This document shows, piece after piece, positions 1-5,817 of a stretch of 6,682 nucleotides of DNA; positions within the stretch are counted from its first letter, which is position 1, and every line of letters begins with the position of its first letter. The stretch is taken from positions 1 through 6,682 of the forward strand of contig JBCDGZ010000238.1 in assembly GCA_038750655.1 (NCBI GenBank). Direction: 5' to 3'. Source of the stretch: JBCDGZ01 sp038750655 (lineage in GTDB: Bacteria > Bacteroidota > Bacteroidia > Chitinophagales > Saprospiraceae). Below the pieces are notes generated by a model that worked only from the letters and a program-made list of their open reading frames with translations, did not search any database and was not told the DNA's origin. Made by a program: the position numbers and the translations under genes.

Positions 1-108
1 AGAAAACTCAACTCTTGGTTGATCCTTCATTGGTTACGGATTGGTGTTGCTATTCTTTCAGGGGTATTTGCACTTAAAGGCTTTGAAAGTAGGCTTAAAA
101 ATGAATAA
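1..108 (+). CDS. C-terminal fragment of an unidentified membrane protein (5' end outside window)
   Basis: Frame 1 is open from the first base and stops at TAA 106-108, giving 35 residues. They contain a hydrophobic stretch (WLILHWLRIGVAILSGVFAL) followed by a charged end (ESRLKNE). This is the usual look of a last membrane helix with a short cytoplasmic tail. The pattern of a Lys/Leu/Asn start, a hydrophobic helix with small residues, and a 'GxFALKGF' end is reminiscent of the C-termini of LysE/RhtB-type exporters, but this is a weak impression from a very short piece. No start codon is visible because the gene begins upstream. The frame could also be open by chance, since 35 codons is short. 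It lies on the same strand as the kinase, 104 bp before it, so the two may or may not be co-transcribed. Confidence 0.45.
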   Translation, partial: RKLNSWLILHWLRIGVAILSGVFALKGFESRLKNE

Positions 109-212
109 ACACTTACCTTCATTGCAAAAAGAGAAGGAGGGCCACTGCGCTTCAATACTACTTTGGTGGTATTTCCCGGAACGTAGAATAATTGGATTTT
201 TGGGAAAATTAG

Positions 213-3179
213 ATGATGAGATACCACGCTTTTATACCCTGCCCCTTTCTGTGGCTGTCAGTCGGCGCTGCCCTGCTGCTGCTCCTGCGGTCTGCCCCGC
301 TATCAGGACAGAACTTCGGCTATAAAAGCATCACCACAGAGCAAGGGCTAAGTCAAAACAGTGTCAGTGCATTACAAATTGATCATCGCGGTTATATGTG
401 GATTGGTACCCAAGACGGCCTCAACCGTTTTGATGGGAAGCAGTTGATCAAATACCGATTTAAAGCTGCTAATCGAGGTATTCACAACATCGCTATCTAT
501 GACCTGGAAATGGGACCGGGAGGCGACTTGTATATTCTTGGTAACTATGGTATAGAGCGGTTATGGCTGGAAAAAGATACCAGTATGCTCCTACATTGCC
601 TACCTCCTGAGCATCATTTTAGGAGATTATGGATCGATCCTGCGAGTGGGGAAGTGTTGGTCAAAAGCATTAACGTCCCCGGTTTTATCGCTCCAGCCCG
701 GGCCTCGACGGTTGATCCATCTGGGAATTACCTGACTTTGATGTATGATGAAGAACAAGACTTGATTTATAACTCCTATGCCGATAGTAGCCGGCTTTGG
801 GTTGGCAATTTGCGTGGGGAGCAGTACTATAATATAGACAATACTCGACTGCCCGTCGTACAGGATATTTTTGCCATCTTAGAAGATAAGAAACTACTTT
901 GCAAAATCTGGGATGGTGAGAAGGAGAAAATTGCCATTGCCCGCAGCACTGCATCTGGTATTGAAATCGAGCAGGAAGAGGCATATGCATCGATCTTGCA
1001 GGCGGTGGTGCAAACTGATCAGAACCGTATTTGCTTGATCGATCTCAGTGGTAATCTTTACTTGTTGGGGGAAAACTTGCAATTGATAAAAAAAATCAAA
1101 GCCTACGATCAGAACAGTGAGGTCTTACCCCCGCTCTTTCTCACCGAGGCCCTTATTCATCAGGATTACATCTGGCTCGGTGTTGATCCCTTCGGTTTAC
1201 TTTACCGTTCGTTGGGAGAAGACCAATTTTCTGTTTTTGAAATCCCCCAACAGCCTCCGGCCATCATCAAAAACCTGTTTACCGACAGCCAGGGGCGCCT
1301 CTACGCCTTCGTCCTTAATCGCGGCCTAGAGGCCTTCAGCCCCGAAGGCGACCTAATCACGGATCAGCTAAGGCTGCCCACCCCCCTACGCTCCAAAGAC
1401 ATCTTTGCCGGCTTCAATGGCCTAGAAGCATTGGGCGAAGACCAGTTCGTCCTTTCTGGCCGCGCCATTTTCGGTAAGCTCGATTGCCGCAGCATGCGCT
1501 GGACCGACTACTACCAAGACCTCCAGTCCCAACTGCCCGCCGCTGACTTTACCGATCTGTACCTGTTTTACGAGCATCGGGCGGCGGCGGCGCCGCTGGT
1601 CGCCGTAGGGCCATGCTACTACGAGTTTGATTTGCAAGGTCGCCGTCTGCGGCAGTTGGGTTGTTTCCCCAGTCCCATCACCCGATTGCTAGCCGAGCAG
1701 CAGCAGCTGTGGGTCGGAACCGTCACCGGGCTTTTCCGTTGCCAAGCGGGCCAATGCCAGCCCGACCCTCGCTTCGAAGGGCTGATGATCAAGGATATTC
1801 GTCGCGATGAGCAGCGGGGGCTGCTGGTTGCCACCTCTATAGGGCTCTACTTTGCCGAAGATTCGCTGGGCTTGATCAACCAGGAGCGGGGCCTGCGCAA
1901 TAACTATGTCTACGGTTCTTTGAGCGACGATCAGGGGTTTGTTTGGGCTTCGACGAATCAGGGCTTGAGTAGGATCGATCCTCGTAGTGGGGGGGTGCGC
2001 AATTACAGCAAGGAGGATGGCCTCTCGGCGACGGAGTTTAATTCCTATGGTTTTTGGAAGGCCACCGATGGGCGGCTTTATTTCAGTGGAATTGGTGGCA
2101 TTACTGTCGTCGATCCGAAGGCGGAGGAGCGCATTCAGGACCGTATTCCTTTGATCATCTCAGCCCTAAGCATCAACGATCGCCTCCCCCAGCAATTATC
2201 CAATCCCGACACGCTGCTGCGCCTATCTTCTAACCAAAATACCCTCACCTTTCATTTTGGCGACCTGCTGCTGCCCCAGTCCAGCCCCCTGCTTTACCGC
2301 TATCAGCTAGAGGGCTACGATCAACACTGGGTGGAGACCGACCAGTTGGCTGCACGCTATCCACAACTACCACCGGGGGAGTACCGCTTCCGGCTAGGTC
2401 TAGCTAATCAACCGATGATGCAGGAACAGGTACTGCAGCTGCTCATCGTACCGCCGTTTTACCAACGAGGCTGGTTTATACTGTTCTTACTGCTGCTGTG
2501 CAGCCTGATTATTGTCGTCAGTTGGTGGCTTTACCGCCGTTGGCAGCAGCAGCGATTACTGCAAAGACAGCAGCAGCAGGCCGAGCTAGAGGCTGAGCGG
2601 CAGCGCATCTCCCGCGAGCTACACGATAACATGGGAGCCCATACGACCGCACTGATCTCCAATATTCAGCAGCTACAAGCGGCGGAGCTTTCTACCGCAC
2701 AGCAACAACAATTGGGACGAATGCAAAAGGATGCGGAAGATATTCTTGCTAGCCTTCGCGATACGATCTGGGTCTTGAATAAACGCAAAATGTACCTCAC
2801 CGAGCTGATCGATGGCGTAAAAATGTTCGCTCTGCGCCTCATCGGTGACCAAGGCCGCTATAATCTAATTGTTAACGAAGATATTGGTGAAGATGTCCTT
2901 CTGGAGGCTCCCGGAGTAGTGCATATCAAAGCCATTTTACAAGAAATTATTCACAACACCATTAAACACGCTGGTGGGGATTGCATTGTTTTTAACATTA
3001 AGTCTACCCCTCAACTAGAATTTCAGCTGATGGACAATGGCCAAGGGTTTGATCCTGATCAGGTATCCGGGGGGAATGGCTTGCAAAATGTATACTGGCG
3101 GGCCCAGAAAATTGGCGCTATCCTTCAATGCGAATCTGGTGCTGCAGGAACAGCGTATCGGCTAATGCTCACAAAATAA
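213..3179 (+). CDS. Membrane sensor histidine kinase with periplasmic two-component-regulator propeller and Y_Y_Y domain
   Basis: A 988-aa sensor kinase that should autophosphorylate on histidine and pass the phosphate to the regulator encoded 5 bp downstream. A signal peptide or N-terminal anchor spans about residues 11-33 (hydrophobic core ending near LSGQ). Residues 40-640 carry about a dozen Reg_prop-like blades; the clearest are at 45-75 (GYMWIGTQDGLNRFDG), 498-510, 568-593 and 618-635. A Y_Y_Y-like domain covers about 645-746 (YRYQLEGYDQHW, then PPGEYRFRLG). A transmembrane helix lies at 753-774, followed by a Gln-rich linker. The HisKA_3 helix has RISRELHDN with phospho-acceptor His804, then TIWVLN (851-856). 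The ATPase domain has an N box (EIIHN, 911-915), a G1 box (DNGQGFD, 941-947) and a G2 box (GGNGL, 953-957). All core motifs are intact. Unlike hybrid HTCS regulators it has no receiver or AraC domain. ATG codons at 213 and 216 are both usable; no Shine-Dalgarno sequence is seen. The ligand is unknown. Confidence 0.95.
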   Translation: MMRYHAFIPCPFLWLSVGAALLLLLRSAPLSGQNFGYKSITTEQGLSQNSVSALQIDHRGYMWIGTQDGLNRFDGKQLIKYRFKAANRGIHNIAIYDLEMGPGGDLYILGNYGIERLWLEKDTSMLLHCLPPEHHFRRLWIDPASGEVLVKSINVPGFIAPARASTVDPSGNYLTLMYDEEQDLIYNSYADSSRLWVGNLRGEQYYNIDNTRLPVVQDIFAILEDKKLLCKIWDGEKEKIAIARSTASGIEIEQEEAYASILQAVVQTDQNRICLIDLSGNLYLLGENLQLIKKIKAYDQNSEVLPPLFLTEALIHQDYIWLGVDPFGLLYRSLGEDQFSVFEIPQQPPAIIKNLFTDSQGRLYAFVLNRGLEAFSPEGDLITDQLRLPTPLRSKDIFAGFNGLEALGEDQFVLSGRAIFGKLDCRSMRWTDYYQDLQSQLPAADFTDLYLFYEHRAAAAPLVAVGPCYYEFDLQGRRLRQLGCFPSPITRLLAEQQQLWVGTVTGLFRCQAGQCQPDPRFEGLMIKDIRRDEQRGLLVATSIGLYFAEDSLGLINQERGLRNNYVYGSLSDDQGFVWASTNQGLSRIDPRSGGVRNYSKEDGLSATEFNSYGFWKATDGRLYFSGIGGITVVDPKAEERIQDRIPLIISALSINDRLPQQLSNPDTLLRLSSNQNTLTFHFGDLLLPQSSPLLYRYQLEGYDQHWVETDQLAARYPQLPPGEYRFRLGLANQPMMQEQVLQLLIVPPFYQRGWFILFLLLLCSLIIVVSWWLYRRWQQQRLLQRQQQQAELEAERQRISRELHDNMGAHTTALISNIQQLQAAELSTAQQQQLGRMQKDAEDILASLRDTIWVLNKRKMYLTELIDGVKMFALRLIGDQGRYNLIVNEDIGEDVLLEAPGVVHIKAILQEIIHNTIKHAGGDCIVFNIKSTPQLEFQLMDNGQGFDPDQVSGGNGLQNVYWRAQKIGAILQCESGAAGTAYRLMLTK

Positions 3180-3184
3180 CGCTT

Positions 3185-3850
3185 ATGGAGATCAAAATCG
3201 GCATTGTAGATGATCGGCAAATCAACCGAAGAACGGTTATCGAAAAACTGTACGGCTATTCAGAGTTCCACATTGTCCTGCAGGCCAGTAATGGCCGCGA
3301 CTTTCTAGAACAATGTAAGCTGGCCGAGGAGTTGCCCGATGTGGTCCTCATGGACTTAGAAATGCCAGAGATGGATGGCATCGCTGCCATTAGCCACGGC
3401 AGCGTCAGTTTTCCTAGCATCCGCTACATCGTACTCACCATTTTTGAGGACAACGACAAAATCTTCGATGCGCTAAAGTTCGGTGCCAACGGCTACCTGC
3501 TCAAAGAAGATACTCATACTAATCTGGTCGATGCCATCCGTAATGTCTACGAATTCAACGGTATTCCTATGAGTCCTGCCATCGCCCGCAAGGCGATGAA
3601 CATGCTGGTGGGTCGGGAAAGCCCTCAAAAGAGCAGCAAGAACTCCATTGATCAAGCGACTGACCTCAGTAAGCGAGAAATTGAAATCCTCAAGTTATTG
3701 GTCAATGGTAAGAAGTATCGTCAGATCGCCGAAGAGCTGTTTATCTCTCCCTTAACGGTCAAGAAGCACGTTTCCAACATTTACGAAAAGCTGCATGTCA
3801 GTAACCGAGCGCAGGTGATTCAGCTAGTACATCAGCAGAAGTGGCTGTAA
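3185..3850 (+). CDS. LuxR/NarL-family response regulator
   Basis: A 221-aa two-component response regulator and the likely phosphate acceptor for the kinase just upstream. The receiver domain spans residues 3-122. It has the acidic pair D9/D10, phospho-acceptor D57 in VLMDLEMPEMDG, T85 at the end of beta-4 and K107 in GYLLKED. A linker rich in Ser, Lys and Gln (about 143-160) leads to a GerE/LuxR helix-turn-helix at 161-214, with the family signature LSKREIEILKLL and recognition-helix region SPLTVKKHVSNIYEKL. It should act as a cytoplasmic, phosphorylation-controlled transcription factor that binds DNA as a dimer. The ATG at 3185 was chosen because the receiver fold begins right after it (MEIKIGIVDD). 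The frame is open back to 3128, but that extension overlaps the end of the kinase gene and looks like a chance reading. The 5-bp gap to the kinase stop indicates one operon. Target genes are not identifiable here. Confidence 0.95.
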   Translation: MEIKIGIVDDRQINRRTVIEKLYGYSEFHIVLQASNGRDFLEQCKLAEELPDVVLMDLEMPEMDGIAAISHGSVSFPSIRYIVLTIFEDNDKIFDALKFGANGYLLKEDTHTNLVDAIRNVYEFNGIPMSPAIARKAMNMLVGRESPQKSSKNSIDQATDLSKREIEILKLLVNGKKYRQIAEELFISPLTVKKHVSNIYEKLHVSNRAQVIQLVHQQKWL

Positions 3851-3857
3851 GAGAAGA

Positions 3858-4391
3858 CTAGAGTTTAGTGAGCATTACGTTTCTGCGCTTGCCTGCCATT
3901 CCGCGCCATTCGAAATCTAGCTGCTCGAAGGTAGGGCGGAAGCCCATGAAGCGATAACTCGGAGAATCGGCGGCTACAGGATAGGCTTCTAGGTATTGAG
4001 CGCCGTTATCTTTGGCATAGGCCATCGCTTGGCGGATCAACGCTTTGGTAAGGCCCTGGCCTCGATGTTCCTTTTTGAGGTAAAAACAAACCAGCGACCA
4101 GACACCTGGCAGGCTATTATTGGCTTGCAGTTTTTTGTAGCTCTCTCTCGGCGCTACCGAGCACCAGGCGACGGGCTCATCGGCGGCGTAGCCGAGTAGG
4201 CCCACCGGCAGGCCGCGTTCGACATAGCTTTGCAGGGAAGCTTTTTTGGCGGCTTTGCCCTTGGAGTCCAGGCTTTTATCCATTCTTCGCCAGACCATAC
4301 ACCAGCAGGGGTGCGGCCCTCCTCGCGACTCGAAGAGTTGAACGAGGTCGGGCCAGTTGGAGGAGGTGACTGGACGGTATCGTATGGACAT
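3858..4391 (-). CDS. GNAT family N-acetyltransferase with N-terminal CWCM motif
   Basis: A 177-aa acetyl-CoA-dependent acetyltransferase of the GNAT (GCN5-related) superfamily; the acceptor is unknown. Motif A, which binds the CoA pyrophosphate, is R110-G-Q-G-L-T115, preceded by the beta-4 strand VWSLVCFYL (97-105). The C-terminal half (YLEAYPVAA, then RFMGFRPTFEQLDFEW) fits the motif B region. Near the N-terminus is RGGPHPCWCMVWRR (residues 23-36, Cys29 and Cys31), and later AWCSVAPRESY (75-85). As I recall, these features mark a subgroup of GNAT proteins found across many bacteria with a conserved N-terminal Cys-Trp-Cys-Met segment and no settled substrate. The length is normal for the family. 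The ATG at 4391-4389 begins one base after the TAG of the upstream nuclease gene, so it is probably translated by coupling or re-initiation. It ends 7 bases from the convergent response regulator. Two lines inside the gene count 57% and 70% GC by hand, well above the nuclease gene. Confidence 0.9.
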   Translation of the reverse strand: MSIRYRPVTSSNWPDLVQLFESRGGPHPCWCMVWRRMDKSLDSKGKAAKKASLQSYVERGLPVGLLGYAADEPVAWCSVAPRESYKKLQANNSLPGVWSLVCFYLKKEHRGQGLTKALIRQAMAYAKDNGAQYLEAYPVAADSPSYRFMGFRPTFEQLDFEWRGMAGKRRNVMLTKL

Positions 4392-4392
4392 A

Positions 4393-4602
4393 CTAGAGTT
4401 TTTCGATCTCCTCTCTGGCTAGGCCCGTCGCTTTTTGAATGACTTCGATGGCAATTCCACTTTGCTTTAATTCTCTAGCGATCTCGATATTTCGTTCACT
4501 CCGTCCTTCTTCTCTACCTTCTTCTCTGCCTTTTTCTCTGCCTTTTTCCAGCCCCTCTTCTAAGCCCTCTTCTCTACCTTCCTCTCTTGAAGTATCGATC
4601 AC
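4393..4602 (-). other. Candidate internal reading start: RpnS-like small C-terminal product within the Rpn gene
   Basis: An in-frame GTG at 4602-4600 (Val234 of the nuclease) lies five codons before the first tetrapeptide repeat. Translation from it would give a 69-aa product made of the repeats and the C-terminal TGLAREEIEKL helix region. This matches the general design described for enterobacterial Rpn genes, in which a small C-terminal protein is made separately and blocks the full-length nuclease. The bases just upstream are A/T-rich (CTTAATAAT) with no Shine-Dalgarno sequence, which is usual for Bacteroidota but means the sequence gives no positive proof of initiation. It is a hypothesis about one codon, not an established gene. 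Confidence 0.27.
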
Positions 4603-5301
4603 ATTATTAAGGTCTCGATAATACTTCAGGCTATCTTCGTAAGCCTGTCGCTCTCGGGGTGAGAATTTGGCAATTTCGGCAGCTTCGAATAGTTTCTTGA
4701 AGATTCTGTCTTGTAATTGCTTGGGTCGATCTTGTAGCCTAGATAGATGCCTGAACACAAACAACCATTTATCGAAATGACTCTCTAGCTCTTCCTCCGT
4801 CTTTTTGAACTTGGGCAGTTCGATATAGATGAATTTCAATTTATCGTAGAATACTCTACACTCCTGGTCCTTTAGTTCTACAATATGAAGTAAACGTTCT
4901 TCATTTCGGTGGTCGTCGAATATGAAATCTAAGATTCCAACTGTATACACAGGCTCTAGCTTGTAGTTCCAATAGCCTTTCTTCGCTTGTTCCTGTATGG
5001 GGAAAGAGGCATAATAAATACTTCGATCTCTGAAAAAATTCTGCTTGACTTTTTGTATCTCGACGATGAATCGCTCCCCTGATGTTCCAATACAGTACAG
5101 ATCAAAAATCGCCTTTCGGTCGAGGTCATTCGATCCTAATTTTTCGTTATTGGCGTAGCTTAAATCCTGGATTTTGTGCTGCTGGGGTAAAATCTGATTG
5201 AGAAAATCAATCAGTAGTATCTTATTCGGCTCGGTTCCGAAAAGCTTTTTGAAGCCAAAATCCGTAAGAGGATCGATGTATCTGTCTTCTAAGGCACTCA
5301 T
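4393..5301 (-). CDS. Rpn-like PD-(D/E)XK nuclease family protein (often annotated 'transposase') with tetrapeptide-repeat tail
   Basis: A 302-aa protein of the PDDEXK_2/Rpn type. The N-terminus carries the family hallmark RYIDPLTDFGFKKLFG (residues 7-22). The nuclease core shows D67 (IFDLYC), then GERFIVEIQ with E81 and Q83; in this family Q commonly replaces the classical lysine. A helical middle (170-236) leads to seven [RL]E[EK]G tetrapeptides (239-266) and a C-terminal helix pair ending TGLAREEIEKL (292-302). Relatives promote recombination, and in enterobacteria Rpn proteins were reported to be toxic antiphage nucleases restrained by an internally translated C-terminal product. Whether this holds here is inference. 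The ATG at 5301 was chosen because the family motif follows it. The frame is open to an ATG at 5361 (20 more residues), and that start would lie 6 bp from the upstream gene instead of 66. Apart from the initiator there is no Met in the protein. I saw no terminal inverted repeats, so nothing supports an insertion sequence. Confidence 0.88.
   Translation of the reverse strand: MSALEDRYIDPLTDFGFKKLFGTEPNKILLIDFLNQILPQQHKIQDLSYANNEKLGSNDLDRKAIFDLYCIGTSGERFIVEIQKVKQNFFRDRSIYYASFPIQEQAKKGYWNYKLEPVYTVGILDFIFDDHRNEERLLHIVELKDQECRVFYDKLKFIYIELPKFKKTEEELESHFDKWLFVFRHLSRLQDRPKQLQDRIFKKLFEAAEIAKFSPRERQAYEDSLKYYRDLNNVIDTSREEGREEGLEEGLEKGREKGREEGREEGRSERNIEIARELKQSGIAIEVIQKATGLAREEIEKL
4504..4587 (-). repeat. 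Seven tandem 12-bp repeats encoding REEG-type tetrapeptides
   Basis: On the - strand this stretch reads as REEG, REEG, LEEG, LEKG, REKG, REEG, REEG (residues 239-266 of the nuclease), followed by a degenerate RSER. The 12-base units are similar but not identical: mostly AGA-GAA-GA/AA-GGN, with TTA and CTG replacing the first codon in units three and four. The purine-rich coding strand and near-identical units should allow copy-number change by slippage or unequal recombination without shifting the frame. The encoded segment should form a highly charged helix. Confidence 0.93.
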
Positions 5302-5367
5302 TTTTATGATTCGTTGATCAGCAAGTAAATAGCTATGAATAAAGATAAGGGTTTTATCCATACGAAT

Positions 5368-5817
5368 CTATCCATAGCTTAGCAATAAGCAGGCTCCCAC
5401 AAAGTAGCTGATCAAATTGATAATAAGTGTGCTGCGTAGGATTTCTTTCTTAGAAAAAACCTTTCCCAATCTGCTGTAATTGATCCAAGTCTCTAAACTC
5501 AAGGTGAGTAAAAATGCCAGTATGGTTATGATAGCCATAGCCATTCCCATCCCTTCGCCAAGGATATGATCATACAGGGTCCACGGGAACCAGATAACTA
5601 AAACAAAGCCACCGGTTAGTAACATAGAGACGATAGCTCCGACTAAGGCACTGACGATGTTTGCTAATGCAGCACTTATGGCAGCATCGAGGTCGAACCA
5701 GCGCTTATCTAGTAAGTAAGAGAGGCCGATGCACTCCAAGAGGATAAGGCCAATCATGTACAACCAGCTTTGCGGAAGGAAGGTCAGCAGGCCGAAGCCA
5801 CCGTGAAGTCCAATCAC
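5368..5817 (-). CDS. Small integral membrane protein of unknown function with internal duplication
   Basis: I do not recognise a named family. The 149-aa product is very hydrophobic, with membrane segments near residues 15-36, 45-66 (perhaps continuing to 78), 92-112 and 127-147, so about four or five helices. Residues 27-61 and 108-142 align without gaps at an offset of 81 with 10 of 35 identities. These include E28/E109, N53/N134, S56/S137 and the VGA at 59-61/140-142. The protein therefore appears to be two copies of a two-helix unit, each with an acidic residue at the end of its first helix. The start is GTG at 5817-5815, overlapping the dehydrogenase TGA in GTGA, which argues for translational coupling. 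An ATG at 5757 (residue 21) is the alternative and would trim the N-terminus before the first helix. No signal peptide or soluble domain is seen. Confidence 0.72.
   Translation of the reverse strand: MIGLHGGFGLLTFLPQSWLYMIGLILLECIGLSYLLDKRWFDLDAAISAALANIVSALVGAIVSMLLTGGFVLVIWFPWTLYDHILGEGMGMAMAIITILAFLLTLSLETWINYSRLGKVFSKKEILRSTLIINLISYFVGACLLLSYG

Noticed and set aside
195..202. GATTTTTG, resembling the Bacteroidota -7 element TAnnTTTG before the kinase
   Set aside because: One mismatch in the important TA, no TTG at a proper spacing upstream, and it would leave almost no leader. No promoter is called in 109-212.
27..227. 66-codon - strand frame at the left edge
   Set aside because: It lies opposite the membrane-protein fragment and the leader region, and has no recognisable features.
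41..325. 94-codon + strand frame beginning with TTG
   Set aside because: It overlaps the kinase start in another frame, has no domain-like features, and its second half is an off-frame reading of the kinase signal peptide region.
1422..1834. Two - strand frames opposite the middle of the kinase
   Set aside because: They sit in the GC-rich part where stops are rare, and the kinase frame has clear propeller motifs throughout.
3128..3184. 19-residue N-terminal extension of the response regulator
   Set aside because: The receiver fold starts at the ATG at 3185; the extension overlaps the kinase end and looks like chance coding.
3833..3847. CAGC-7-GCTG hairpin near the end of the regulator gene
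   Set aside because: Only a 4-bp stem, inside coding sequence, with no T-run on either strand, so it is not a terminator.
4439..4621. + strand frame rich in Ser/Pro/Leu opposite the tetrapeptide repeats
   Set aside because: It is the antisense reading of the 12-bp repeats; the low-complexity protein is an artefact of that repeat.
5340..5347. TATCTTTA on the - strand, a near match to TAnnTTTG upstream of the nuclease ATG at 5301
   Set aside because: No convincing -33 element: the nearest TTCG is only 15 bases upstream. One AT-rich 8-mer is weak evidence.
5302..5361. 20-residue N-terminal extension of the Rpn-like protein
   Set aside because: The family motif begins directly after the ATG at 5301. 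The extension is not family-like, though a start at 5361 cannot be excluded.
4393..5361. Nuclease gene as part of an insertion sequence
   Set aside because: Despite the common 'transposase' label, I see no terminal inverted repeats or target duplication around it, and the catalytic fold is PD-(D/E)XK, not DDE.
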